Positions 43,717 to 51,931 are shown, counted from the stretch's first letter. The stretch: DNA of 64,000 nt from Luteococcus peritonei (GCF_039526385.1 NZ_BAAAIX010000029.1:23937-87936), one strand, 5' to 3'. A program made the numbers and translations. Notes: generated by a model not told the origin, from the sequence alone.

Positions 43717-43872
43717 CCTTCCGAACTCGGCCGGCAGCGAGCTTGCGAGCGATGCGCCGGCCGAAGACGAGGGTCAAGGGAGTCATCCCCGAACCTTCCG
43801 AACTCGGCCGGCAGCGAGCTTGCGAGCGATGCGCCGGCCGAGAACGGGGGTCCAAGGGGGTCGTCCCCCTTG
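43717..43872 (-). repeat. Two tandem 77-bp modules ending in the infB terminator
   Basis: Copy 1 starts at 43717 and copy 2 at 43794. The first 48 nt are identical; the rest diverges. Each copy has TCGGCCGGC/GCCGGCCGA arms enclosing a GCGAGCTTGCGAGC patch, followed by the terminator sequence: intact in copy 2 (43853-43872) and decayed in copy 1 (CAAGGGAGTCATCCCC). Read on the minus strand, the order terminator, ACCCCC, CGCTCGCAAGCTCGC patch, GGAAGG matches the plus-strand order after actP. Confidence 0.8.
43853..43872 (-). terminator. infB terminator with shared CAAGGGGG arms
   Basis: CAAGGGGG (43853-43860), TCGT, CCCCCTTG (43865-43872), 8 bp past the infB stop (43881). Confidence 0.8.
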
Positions 43873-43880
43873 CTGACGAA

Positions 43881-46800
43881 TCAGTCCCGCGGCTTCTCGA
43901 CCATCTCGTAGGTCTCGACCATGTCGCCGACCTGGATGTCGTTGTAGTTCGCGAGCGTCAGACCGCACTCGAAGCCCTCGCGGACCTCGGTCACGTCGTC
44001 CTTCTCACGCCGCAGCGAGGCGATGCTCGTCTCGCGGATGACCACGCCGTCACGGACCAGGCGCGCCTTGGCATTGCGCTTGACCGTTCCGTTGTGGATC
44101 ATGCAGCCCGCGATGTTGCCGAACTTGGAGGAGCGGAAGATCTCGCGGATCTCCGCGGTACCCAGCGCCTGCTCCTCGTAGATCGGCTTGAGCATGCCCT
44201 TGAGCGCAGCCTCGATCTCGTCGATCGCGTCGTAGATGACCGAGTAGTAACGCACGTCGACGTTCTCGTTGTCAGCCATCTTGGCGGCGTGCGGCGTGGG
44301 CCGCACGTTGAAGCCGATGATGACTGCCTTCGAGGCGGCGGCCAGCGTGACATTGGTCTCGGTGATGGCACCGACACCGCGGTCGATGACGCGCAGATCC
44401 ACCTCGTCGCCGACGTCGATCTTCGACAGGGCGTCCTCCAGGGCCTCGACCGAACCAGCGCCGTCGCCCTTGAGGATGAGCAGCAGCTCCTGCGTCTCGC
44501 CCTTCTCGAGCTGCTCGAACAGCTGGTCCAGCGTCTTGCGACGCGAGCCCTTGGCCTGCGCAGCGGCACGCATGCGCGCCTCACGCTTGTCGGCGATCTG
44601 GCGAGCCATCCGGTCGTCCTCAACGACCAGGAAGTTGTCACCAGCACCGGGCACCGAGGTGAGACCCAGGACCTGGACCGGCATCGAGGGCGGAGCCTCG
44701 GTGACGTTCTCGCCCTTGTCGTTGATCATGGCGCGGACACGGCCGTGGGCCGAGCCGGCGACGATCGAGTCGCCCTTGCGCAGGGTGCCGCGCTGGATCA
44801 GGACGGTGGCGACGGGGCCACGACCCTGGTCCAGGTGCGCCTCGATGGCCACGCCCTGGGCGGGCATGTCCGGGTTGGCGCGCAGGTCCAGCTCGGCGTC
44901 GGCGGTCAGCACGATCGCCTCGAGCAGCTCGTCCAGGCCGGTCTTCGCGGTGGCGGAGACGTCGACGAACATGGTGTCGCCGCCGTACTCCTCGGGCACC
45001 AGGCCGTACTCGGTGAGCTGGCCACGGACCTTGGTGGGATCCGAGTCCGGCTTGTCCACCTTGTTGACCGCCACCACGACGGGCAGCTCGGCCGCCTTGG
45101 CGTGGTTCAGCGCCTCGATGGTCTGCGGCATGACGCCGTCATCGGCCGCCACCACGAGCACCGCGATGTCGGTGGCCTTGGCGCCACGGGCACGCATGGC
45201 CGTGAAGGCCTCGTGACCGGGGGTGTCGATGAAGGTGATCTTGCGACCCTCGCCGTCGACCTCGGTCTCCACCTGGTAGGCACCGATGGCCTGGGTGATG
45301 CCGCCCGCCTCGCCGCCCTGCACGTTGGCATGACGCAGCGCGTCCAGCAGCTTGGTCTTGCCGTGGTCGACGTGGCCCATGACGGTGACGGCCGGCGGAC
45401 GGGGCTCCAGGTCCTCGTCGTCGCCCAGGTCCTCACCGAAGTCCAGGTCGAAGCTCTCCAGCAGCTCGCGGTCCTCGTCCTCCGGGGAGACGACCTCGAT
45501 CTTGTAGTTGAGCTCGGCACCCAGCACCTCGAGGGTGTCATCGGCCACCGACTGGGTGGCGGTGACCATCTCACCGAGGTTGAACAGCACCTGCACCAGC
45601 TGCGCCGGCTCGACGTTGATCTTCTCGGCGAGGTCGGTCAGCGAGGCACCGCGGCGCAGGCGGACGGTCTGGCCGTCGCCCTGCCGGATGCGCACACCGC
45701 CGATCGACGGTGCCTCCATCTCGTTGAACTCTTGCCTGCGCTGCTTCTTGCTCTTGCGTCCGCGACGACCGCCCTGGCCGCCACGACCGAAGGCACCCTG
45801 GGTGCCACCGCTGCGACCGCGACCGCGACCGCCGCCACCGGTGGGCGGGCCACCGCCCATGCCGGGACGACCGCTGGCACCGCCGGGGCCACCACCGGGA
45901 CGACCACGACCGGGGCCACCGCCGGGACGACCACCGCGAGCGGGGGCGCCCACCTGGGCGCTCTGCTGCTTGGGCATCATCGCCGGGTTGGGGCGCGGCA
46001 TGCCGGGCAGGCCGCCGGAACCACCGGGACGCGGCATGCGGTTGTCACCGCCGGCCGGGGCACCCGGACGGGGAGCACCGGGACGGGCACCGGCGGGAGC
46101 GCCGGGACGACCCGCACCACCCTCGGGGCGCTGGCGACGAGCGCCCATGCCCTGGGAGGGAGCGAAGGGGTTGTTGCCGGGGCGCGGGGCGCTACCGGGA
46201 CGGGCGCCGGGACGCGGGGCGGCACCGGGGGTGGGCAGACCACCCGAGGAACCGGGACGCGGGGCGCCGGGACGAGCGCTCTGGCCGGGGCGCGGGGCGG
46301 CCTGGCCCGGGCGGGGAGCCGCCTGGCCGGGACGCGGGGCCTGGGCGGCCGGACGCTGCTGCTGCGGGGCCGGAGCCTGCTCGGCAGGTGCCTGCTCCAC
46401 GGGAGCCTGCGGGGCGGCCGGGGCCTCCTGCTCCGCGGGACGCGGGGCCGGGGTGCGCACGGGCGGGGTGGTGCTCGTGGTGGGACCCGAGGGGGCGAAC
46501 GGGTTGTTCGACGGGCGGGGGCCACCGGGCTTGGGGGCGCCACCGGGACGCGGGGCCGCCTGGCCGGGCTTCGGCGCTCCGGGGCGCGCCGCGGGGACGC
46601 TCGGGGCGGTCTGTTCGGCAGGAGCCGCCGGGGCAGCGGCCTCGGCCGGCTTGGCCTCGGGGCGTGCGGCCGGCTTGGCCTCGGCACCCTTGCGGGGGGC
46701 CTGGCTCGAGGGCGCAGCAGCCTGCGGCGCACTGCCACCGGCATTGCTCTCGAGGGTGTCACGCAGGCGGCGGACCACCGGCGCTTCGATGGTGGAGGAC

Positions 46801-46901
46801 GCGGAGCGAACGAATTCGCCCATGTCCTTCAGCGTCTTCAGGACGTCTTTGCTTTCGAGTCCGAGCTCCTTCGCGAGCTCGTAGACACGGACCTTTGCCA
46901 C
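43881..46901 (-). CDS. infB: Translation initiation factor IF-2
   Basis: GTPase that recruits fMet-tRNA to the 30S subunit. 1006 aa: N-terminal IF2_N motif (AKVRVYELAKELGLESKDVLKTL), then about 330 residues of Pro/Gly/Arg/Ala low complexity typical of actinobacterial IF-2, a second IF2_N, the G domain with GHVDHGKT (509-516), DTPGHEAF and NKVDKPDSD, domains II-IV to the end. GTG 46901 with AGGAGA upstream. Long, but normal for high-GC Gram-positives. Confidence 0.98.
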   Translation of the reverse strand: MAKVRVYELAKELGLESKDVLKTLKDMGEFVRSASSTIEAPVVRRLRDTLESNAGGSAPQAAAPSSQAPRKGAEAKPAARPEAKPAEAAAPAAPAEQTAPSVPAARPGAPKPGQAAPRPGGAPKPGGPRPSNNPFAPSGPTTSTTPPVRTPAPRPAEQEAPAAPQAPVEQAPAEQAPAPQQQRPAAQAPRPGQAAPRPGQAAPRPGQSARPGAPRPGSSGGLPTPGAAPRPGARPGSAPRPGNNPFAPSQGMGARRQRPEGGAGRPGAPAGARPGAPRPGAPAGGDNRMPRPGGSGGLPGMPRPNPAMMPKQQSAQVGAPARGGRPGGGPGRGRPGGGPGGASGRPGMGGGPPTGGGGRGRGRSGGTQGAFGRGGQGGRRGRKSKKQRRQEFNEMEAPSIGGVRIRQGDGQTVRLRRGASLTDLAEKINVEPAQLVQVLFNLGEMVTATQSVADDTLEVLGAELNYKIEVVSPEDEDRELLESFDLDFGEDLGDDEDLEPRPPAVTVMGHVDHGKTKLLDALRHANVQGGEAGGITQAIGAYQVETEVDGEGRKITFIDTPGHEAFTAMRARGAKATDIAVLVVAADDGVMPQTIEALNHAKAAELPVVVAVNKVDKPDSDPTKVRGQLTEYGLVPEEYGGDTMFVDVSATAKTGLDELLEAIVLTADAELDLRANPDMPAQGVAIEAHLDQGRGPVATVLIQRGTLRKGDSIVAGSAHGRVRAMINDKGENVTEAPPSMPVQVLGLTSVPGAGDNFLVVEDDRMARQIADKREARMRAAAQAKGSRRKTLDQLFEQLEKGETQELLLILKGDGAGSVEALEDALSKIDVGDEVDLRVIDRGVGAITETNVTLAAASKAVIIGFNVRPTPHAAKMADNENVDVRYYSVIYDAIDEIEAALKGMLKPIYEEQALGTAEIREIFRSSKFGNIAGCMIHNGTVKRNAKARLVRDGVVIRETSIASLRREKDDVTEVREGFECGLTLANYNDIQVGDMVETYEMVEKPRD

Positions 46902-47043
46902 TACTCTCCTTCAGGCCCGTGCCCCGTTGGCGCGGACCAGTTAGTTGGTGTTCATGCTCATTGGTGATTACTCATCGAGTGGTCATGAGCGTCAGCCCAC
47001 TTTCTGGACAGCCCTGCGTCGTGCGACGCGGGCTCTTGGTAGA

Positions 47044-47065
47044 TCCGCCCGGGGTTCCGGGCGGA
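47044..47065. terminator. Hairpin between ylxR and infB
   Basis: TCCGCCCGG (47044-47052), GGTT, CCGGGCGGA (47057-47065), 16 bp past the ylxR stop and 143 bp before infB. May attenuate rather than stop transcription into infB. Confidence 0.65.
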
Positions 47066-47080
47066 CGCGCACCCACCATG

Positions 47081-47371
47081 CTACCGCGAAGCCACCCCGG
47101 CGGTCGAACCGGTTGCTGCGGGGCCGGCCGGCCGGCATGCCTCGAACAGGTCCTCGGGAACCTCCACCCGGCGACGGAATCCGCGCGCGAAGCCGCCGCG
47201 TCGCAGGGCCGCCTCGCGGCACCGGTCGTCGGGGTGCAGCCAGGCTCCCCTGCCGGGCAGCCGACGGGCCGGATCGGCCACCACCACGCCGTCCACCAGC
47301 ACGAAGCGCTCCAGGGCGGACTGCTCGTCGTCCTGGCGACAGCCCAGGCAGGTGCGTCGTGGTGTGCTCAC
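47081..47371 (-). CDS. ylxR: YlxR family (DUF448) RNA-binding protein
   Basis: 96 aa. RRTCLGCRQDDEQSALERFVLVDG and DPARRLPGRGAWLHPDDRCREAAL are the family's conserved core. YlxR/RnpM proteins bind RNA; in Bacillus one modulates RNase P. GTG 47371 lies 6 nt from TAGGCT (leaderless-type), downstream of a strong nusA terminator, so it may be transcribed separately from nusA. Confidence 0.93.
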   Translation of the reverse strand: MSTPRRTCLGCRQDDEQSALERFVLVDGVVVADPARRLPGRGAWLHPDDRCREAALRRGGFARGFRRRVEVPEDLFEACRPAGPAATGSTAGVASR

Positions 47372-47383
47372 CGTCCCAGCCTA
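47372..47383 (-). promoter_or_regulatory. Leaderless-type -10 box for ylxR
   Basis: Minus-strand TAGGCT (47383-47378), 6 nt, GTG. Placed between the nusA terminator and the ylxR start. Confidence 0.55.
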
Positions 47384-47397
47384 GTGCCGCACGACGA

Positions 47398-47432
47398 ACG
47401 GCCGGCGCTCCCTGGTGGGGAGCGCCGGCCGT
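47398..47432. terminator. nusA terminator
   Basis: Perfect 15-bp stem ACGGCCGGCGCTCCC (47398-47412)/GGGAGCGCCGGCCGT (47418-47432), loop 5 nt, between nusA and ylxR. Confidence 0.85.
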
Positions 47433-47451
47433 CCTCGGTACCGGGCCTGGC

Positions 47452-48429
47452 TCAGGCCTGCAGCGCGGCGTCGGAGCGGATGTCGATCCGCCAGCCGGTC
47501 AGCCGGGCGGCCAGCCGGGCGTTCTGCCCCTCACGGCCGATGGCCAGGCTGAGCTGGTAGTCGGGCACCACGACGCGGGCGGCGCGGGCGGCGGCGTCCA
47601 CCACGGTGACCTTGCTGACCTTGGCCGGGCTGAGGGCCTGGGCGACGAACTCGGCGGGGTCCTCGGACCAGTCGATGATGTCGATCTTCTCCTCGTTCAG
47701 CTCGTGCATCACCGCGCGCACCCGCTGGCCCATCGGGCCGATGCAGGCGCCCTTGGCGGAGACGTCGGAGTTTTGGCTGACGATGGCGATCTTGGTGCGG
47801 TGACCGGCCTCGCGGGCGATCTCCTTGATCTCCACGACCCCCTGCTCGATCTCGGGGACCTCCAGCGCGAAGAGCTTCTTGACCAGGCCCGGGTGGGTGC
47901 GCGAGACGACCACCTGGGGACCCTTGGCCTCGCGGCGCACGCTCACCACGAAGACGCGCAGCCGCTTGCCGTGGGTGTACTGCTCCCCCGGGGCCTGCTC
48001 CGCCAGCGGCATGATGGCCTCCATCTTGTTGCCGATGTCGAGCCGGATGGTCTTGGAGTCGCGGTCCTGCTGGACGGTGCCCAGGATGATGTCGCCCTCG
48101 CTGGCGGCGAAGTGGCCGTACTTCTGCTCGTCCTCGGCCTCGCGCAGCCGCTGGAAGATCACCTGGCGAGCGGTGGAGGCGGCCACGCGGCCGAAGTCGG
48201 CGGGGGTGTCGTCGTACCAACCGACGACCTCGCCCTCCTCGTCACGCTCGGGCACCATCACGGCGAAGCGGCCGGACTTGCGGTCCAGCTCGACGCGGGC
48301 GCCGCGGACCGGGTGCTCGGTCTTGTCGTAGGCATTGAGCATCGCGTCCTCGAGCGCCTGGACCAGGTAGTCCAGGGGGATGTCCTTCTCGCGCTCGATG
48401 GAGCGCAGCGCAGCCATGTCGATGTCCAT
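47452..48429 (-). CDS. nusA: Transcription termination/antitermination factor NusA
   Basis: RNA polymerase-binding factor for pausing, termination and antitermination. 325 aa: N-terminal RNAP-binding domain, S1 domain (about 110-185: EGDIILGTVQQDRDSKTIRLDIGNK is cut short here), then two KH domains (GACIGPMGQRVRAV; LAIGREGQNARLAARLTGW). It lacks the C-terminal acidic repeats of enterobacterial NusA, the normal actinobacterial form. ATG 48429 shares one base with the rimP stop (TGATG). Confidence 0.97.
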   Translation of the reverse strand: MDIDMAALRSIEREKDIPLDYLVQALEDAMLNAYDKTEHPVRGARVELDRKSGRFAVMVPERDEEGEVVGWYDDTPADFGRVAASTARQVIFQRLREAEDEQKYGHFAASEGDIILGTVQQDRDSKTIRLDIGNKMEAIMPLAEQAPGEQYTHGKRLRVFVVSVRREAKGPQVVVSRTHPGLVKKLFALEVPEIEQGVVEIKEIAREAGHRTKIAIVSQNSDVSAKGACIGPMGQRVRAVMHELNEEKIDIIDWSEDPAEFVAQALSPAKVSKVTVVDAAARAARVVVPDYQLSLAIGREGQNARLAARLTGWRIDIRSDAALQA

Positions 48430-48992
48430 CAGTTCTCCTCGGTGAAGTCGTCGTCCTCGTCCTCGGACTCGTCGCCCAGGTCATCGAGGTCGGGATCGTG
48501 CTTGCGGTTCATCTCCACCTGGATGGTGGCCTTGGTGATCTCGTCGTAGCCCAGCTCGTGGCGGGGGTCGAGGTCGGCGGGCAGCTTCTTGCCCGGCTCC
48601 GGCTCCTCCACCAGGACCACGTGCGCCTCGTCGGCGGACTGGATGCGGGCGCGCAGAACGCTGCCGTCCACCAGGCTGGCCTGCACCAGACGGTCGCGGT
48701 TGCGACGGAAGTGCTTGGCCTCGGTGAGCGGCTTGCCGACGCCGCGGGAGCTGACCTCCAGGGTGAAGGGCTGGTTGCCGATCTCGGGGGCCTCGTCGAG
48801 GGCGTCGGAGATGTCACGGGTGGCCGACGCGATGTCGTCCAGCAGGGGGCCGCGGCCCTTGGGGCCGTCGCCGTCGACGGTGATCCGCAGCACCTTGCGC
48901 TTGCCGGCGGGGATCACGTCGAGGGAGTCGAGCTCGAGGCCATGGGCCTCGAGGATGGGTTGCACGATGGGCGTCACGGTGCGCTCGTTCAC
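48429..48992 (-). CDS. rimP: Ribosome maturation factor RimP
   Basis: 30S assembly factor. 187 aa with the RimP core: PIVQPILEAHGLELDSLDVIPAGKRKVLRITVDG, ISDALDEAPEIGNQPFTLEVSSRGVGKPLTEAKHFRRN; the C-terminal tail is acidic (GDESEDEDDDFTEEN). I chose GTG 48992 (VNERTVTP) because AAAGG lies 11 nt upstream; GTG 49004 leaves no room for a ribosome site. Leader of about 70 nt from a TAGGCT box at 49077-49072. Coupled to nusA. Confidence 0.94.
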   Translation of the reverse strand: MNERTVTPIVQPILEAHGLELDSLDVIPAGKRKVLRITVDGDGPKGRGPLLDDIASATRDISDALDEAPEIGNQPFTLEVSSRGVGKPLTEAKHFRRNRDRLVQASLVDGSVLRARIQSADEAHVVLVEEPEPGKKLPADLDPRHELGYDEITKATIQVEMNRKHDPDLDDLGDESEDEDDDFTEEN

Positions 48993-49004
48993 GCTGGCGA
49001 CCAC

Positions 49005-49077
49005 CTTTCAGTTGTGTGTCCAGTTGTGCTTTCGGTTGTGCCCCGACGGCCTGCGCCACCGGGGTGGGGCCAGCCTA
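49005..49077 (-). promoter_or_regulatory. rimP-nusA promoter and leader with three CACAAC repeats
   Basis: Minus-strand TAGGCT (49077-49072) is the likely -10. The leader carries CACAAC three times at exact 12-bp steps (plus-strand GTTGTG at 49011, 49023 and 49035). Confidence 0.5.
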
Positions 49078-49152
49078 TCGGCTGGCGGTGGGGCCTCGGT
49101 CCACCTCGGCCGGGTGACCGCGTGGCGAGGGTCCCGCTGACCGCCGGCTCGC

Positions 49153-49164
49153 TAGCATCGGCCC
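49153..49164 (+). promoter_or_regulatory. Leaderless-type -10 box for the DUF4439 lipoprotein
   Basis: TAGCAT (49153-49158), 6 nt, then GTG at 49165. Confidence 0.5.
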
Positions 49165-50118
49165 GTGCCAACCTCTCGTCGTGCCCTGCTGGGGCTCAGC
49201 CTGGCCGCCGGCCTGGCGGGCTGCGCACCCGACCCCACGGTCGGCCGACGGCACAGCCAGGCGGGCCCCGCCCCCGCCGCCGCGATGCCGCAGGCCGCGC
49301 TACTGGCGGCCTCCCGCGCCGAGCAGCAGATGGCCGACTGGCTGGCCGGCGTGGCCGCAGGAGCCCCCGGCAACGGGGCGCCGGCACCGGTGCTCACGGC
49401 GATGGCCACGTCGCACGCGGCCCATGCCCAGCTGCTCGCCCGCCCTGAACCCCTCTCCCCTGCCACCACCACGCCCGCGCCCACGGCGCGCCCCACGGCG
49501 GTGCGCACGGCGTGGAAGGCGCTGGCACCCCAGCTGGCGGCCCGCGAGGACGCGCTGGTAAAGCAGCACAGCGAGCTGCTGGCCCGGGCCGAGGATGCCT
49601 CCCAGGCCCTGCTGCTCTGCTCGCTGGCCGCCTTCGCGGCCGGGCATCGCAGCCCGGGCTCCGCTCCCGCCGAGGGCAGGCTGCGCCCGGCGATGGTGGA
49701 GGTGGGCAGCCCCGAGCAGGCCCGGCTGGCCCTGCTCTCGCAGCTGCGGGCGCTGGCCGAGGGGCTGGAGGTGGGCGCCGGCCAGGTGGACCCGCAGAGC
49801 CCGGAGTACGAGCGCGGCAAGGCACGGCTGGCCCAGGTCTGGCAGGCGCGCGATGCGCTCATCCGACGCCTGGCCGCGGACGGCACCACCGTGCCGCCCG
49901 CAGAGCTCAGCTATGCCATGCCCGGTGACTTCGCCAGCCCGGCCGCCGTCCGCAGGACCTGGGCGGCGCTGGAGAACGGCGTGCTGGCCGGATGGGCCCG
50001 GGTCTGCGCGGCCACCACCGGCACCGACCGCAGCCAGGCGCTGAGCCAGGTGCTGGCCCAGACCGCACAGGTGCGCGCCGACGGCGGCGCCCTGGGCTGG
50101 TGGCCGGGCTGGGTCTGA
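49165..50118 (+). CDS. Lipoprotein with ferritin-like DUF4439 domain
   Basis: 317 aa. A signal peptide with paired arginines (SRRALLGL, Tat-like) ends in the lipobox LAGC, so the mature protein is lipidated at Cys22. The rest is Ala-rich helical; the C-terminal half (about 170-310: EQARLALLSQLRALAEGLE, AVRRTWAALENGVLAGWARV) resembles DUF4439 ferritin-like proteins, which sit next to rimP in many Actinomycetota. Substrate or metal binding is not demonstrable by eye. Confidence 0.75.
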   Translation: MPTSRRALLGLSLAAGLAGCAPDPTVGRRHSQAGPAPAAAMPQAALLAASRAEQQMADWLAGVAAGAPGNGAPAPVLTAMATSHAAHAQLLARPEPLSPATTTPAPTARPTAVRTAWKALAPQLAAREDALVKQHSELLARAEDASQALLLCSLAAFAAGHRSPGSAPAEGRLRPAMVEVGSPEQARLALLSQLRALAEGLEVGAGQVDPQSPEYERGKARLAQVWQARDALIRRLAADGTTVPPAELSYAMPGDFASPAAVRRTWAALENGVLAGWARVCAATTGTDRSQALSQVLAQTAQVRADGGALGWWPGWV

Positions 50119-50129
50119 GCCAGACGGTC

Positions 50130-50909
50130 TCAGCGCAGCAGCGCCAGGCTGTCCCAGGCGAGCTTGAGCGCCAGCAGACCGACCACCACCAGGAAGACCT
50201 TGCGCACGAAGGCATTGCCGTGACGGATCGCCATCCGCGCCCCCAGGAAGCCGCCGGTCAGGTTGGCCAGCGCCATCGCACCGCCCAGCCCCCACAGCAC
50301 GTGGCCACTCAGCCCGAGCACGGTCAGCGCGGCCACATTGGTGGTCAGGTTGGCCAGCTTGGTCAGCACGCTGGCCTGCAGGAAGCCGTAGCCCAGCAGG
50401 GCCACCAGGCTGATCACGAAGAAGGTTCCGGTACCGGGGCCGAGGAAGCCGTCGTAGACGCCGATCACCAGCCCGATCACCGCCAGCCTCAGCAGGTGCG
50501 CGGTGCCGCTGTGCTTCAGCTCGTGGTGCAGGCCCAGCTGCGGGCGTCGCACCGTGTAGGTGCCCACCACCAGCAGCACCACCAGCACGACAGGGGTGAA
50601 CAGGGCCCGGGGCATCAGCTGCACCAGCTGCGCGCCGAGCGTGGAGCCGAGCCAGGCGCAGGCCATCAGCGGCAGGGCGCTGCGCCACTCGACGCTGACC
50701 TTGCGCAGGTAGGTGAGGGTGGCGGTGCCGGTGCCCGCGGCGGAGGAGAGCTTGTTGGTGCCGGAGATGCTCGCCACCTCCTCATTCGGCAGGCCGATCA
50801 GCAGGCTCGGCAGCTGGATCAGGCCACCGCCACCCACCACTGCGTCCACCCAGCCGGCCAGGAAGGCCGCGAGGACCATCCCGGCCAGCACGCTCGCCGC
50901 GACGTCCAC
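50130..50909 (-). CDS. TauE/SafE-family sulfite/organosulfonate exporter-like permease
   Basis: 259 aa, about eight membrane helices. Family motifs: AGWVDAVVGGGGLIQLPSLL near the N-terminus and its partner GVYDGFLGPGTGTFFVISLV, with ISGTNKLSSAAGTGTATLTY. Members move anions such as sulfite or sulfoacetate; substrate here unknown. GTG 50909 was chosen because AGAGG lies 6 nt upstream. Convergent with the DUF4439 gene, 11 bp between stops. Confidence 0.9.
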   Translation of the reverse strand: MDVAASVLAGMVLAAFLAGWVDAVVGGGGLIQLPSLLIGLPNEEVASISGTNKLSSAAGTGTATLTYLRKVSVEWRSALPLMACAWLGSTLGAQLVQLMPRALFTPVVLVVLLVVGTYTVRRPQLGLHHELKHSGTAHLLRLAVIGLVIGVYDGFLGPGTGTFFVISLVALLGYGFLQASVLTKLANLTTNVAALTVLGLSGHVLWGLGGAMALANLTGGFLGARMAIRHGNAFVRKVFLVVVGLLALKLAWDSLALLR

Positions 50910-50995
50910 GCACCACCTCTGCTTCCCGGCCCGCCGTGAGCCTCCCGGGGAGCCTAACGGCTGATGGGCGAGGGGTGCGTGGACGTCCGCTGCGC

Positions 50996-51745
50996 TCAAC
51001 CGCGCTGGTGCACCTGCACCTCGCGCCCGTCGGAATCGATGACACGCAGGGTGCGCAGCTGGTCCTGCTCGACGATCTGAGCCTCGAAGCCGGCGGCCAG
51101 CAGTCGGTCACGGACCGCCTCCAGCGGCTCTGTGGTCTCGAAGCCCAGGTCACAGACCGAGTTCTCCCCCACCGGGTTGTCGGTGGCCGGTTCGGTGATC
51201 GGCTCACCCTGCGGCCTGTGCAGGCCCAGGGTGGATCCGTCGGCGGCTCGCAGCGGGAGCCACCACTCGTCGCCGGCCTTGGCTTCCAGCCCGAAACGGG
51301 CGAAGAAGGCCTGGTCTGCGGCGAAGTCGGGGCTGTAGCGCACGGCGGTCAGGTAGAGGTCCGGGCGTGGTTCGGCCTGGTGCTGCTGGTAGGCGCCGTA
51401 GAGGTCGGTCTGCACCTCGTCGATCCAGATGCCACCGCCGAAGGGATCGGTGATGCCGGCATGGCGGCCGTAGGCCTCGTCCCAGGTGACCACGCCGTCG
51501 ATGCCTACCACCTCGTCGACGCTGGCCACGGCCAGGCAGAGCTGGGTCTGGCCGGGGACCGCGCCGGTCTGGGAACCGGAGGCCCGGTGCACCCCGACGC
51601 TGCCCCCGGCGGCGCGCAGCACGGCGAAGCCGCCGTCGGAGGTGCTGACCTGGCGGGCCATGCCCAGCGCCTCCAGGAAGCCGACCATGGCCTGCGGGTC
51701 CTCGGTGAAGCGGTAGCACTCGATGGATGCCTTGATCTGGTTCAT
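50996..51745 (-). CDS. Two-domain VOC (glyoxalase-fold) protein
   Basis: 249 aa with two tandem VOC modules (about 1-120 and 125-249): IECYRFTEDPQAMVGFLEALGM...GVHRASG, and LYLTAVRYSPDFAADQAFFARFGLEAK...LGLHRPQG. The canonical metal His/Glu positions are not clearly conserved, so it may bind a ligand rather than catalyse, as in resistance-type VOC proteins. ATG 51745 shares its A with the stop of the upstream 50-aa ribbon-helix-helix gene, so the two are translationally coupled. Confidence 0.75.
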   Translation of the reverse strand: MNQIKASIECYRFTEDPQAMVGFLEALGMARQVSTSDGGFAVLRAAGGSVGVHRASGSQTGAVPGQTQLCLAVASVDEVVGIDGVVTWDEAYGRHAGITDPFGGGIWIDEVQTDLYGAYQQHQAEPRPDLYLTAVRYSPDFAADQAFFARFGLEAKAGDEWWLPLRAADGSTLGLHRPQGEPITEPATDNPVGENSVCDLGFETTEPLEAVRDRLLAAGFEAQIVEQDQLRTLRVIDSDGREVQVHQRG

Positions 51746-51897
51746 CACTGCTGTCCTTCCAGGTAGTCGGTGAGGACCTTCTCGACCAGGGCCGACAGGC
51801 TCTGCCCCTCGTCGATGGCCCGGTGCTTGACCTGCTTCACCAGCTCTGGCGGCAGGTAGACGTTGAACTGCACCTTCTTGTCCTTGGCTTCGCTCAT
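51745..51897 (-). CDS. 50-aa ribbon-helix-helix (CopG/Arc-type) regulator
   Basis: A complete reading frame of 50 codons: KKVQFNVYLPPELVKQVKHR (strand plus helix) followed by AIDEGQSLSALVEKVLTDYL (second helix) is a textbook RHH fold. The ATG at 51897 abuts a 24-bp palindrome overlapping its own promoter, so autoregulation is likely. The stop (TGA) overlaps the ATG of the VOC gene. No toxin gene is adjacent, so it reads as a repressor of the VOC gene and itself rather than an antitoxin, though an unconventional antitoxin role cannot be excluded. Confidence 0.85.
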   Translation of the reverse strand: MSEAKDKKVQFNVYLPPELVKQVKHRAIDEGQSLSALVEKVLTDYLEGQQ

Positions 51898-51931
51898 GCA
51901 AGAATGCTAGCAATCTTGCAAACCGTGTCAA
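51897..51931 (-). promoter_or_regulatory. Leaderless promoter with overlapping RHH operator palindrome
   Basis: Minus strand: -35 TTGACA (51931-51926), 16-nt spacer, -10 TAGCAT (51909-51904), 6 nt, then ATG. A 24-bp palindrome at 51897-51920 has arms TGCAAGA/TCTTGCA, inner TGCTAGCA and one mismatched pair. It covers most of the spacer, the -10 and the start point, an ideal repressor site. Confidence 0.75.

Noticed and set aside
43743..46967. 1074-codon plus-strand frame over infB
   Set aside because: Antisense of the IF-2 gene. Its Gly/Thr/Ala-rich C-terminus mirrors the Pro/Gly/Arg low-complexity region of IF-2.
51745..51897. Antitoxin of a type II toxin-antitoxin pair
   Set aside because: The coupled partner is a 249-aa two-domain VOC protein rather than a small RNase or kinase toxin; a simple regulator is more economical.
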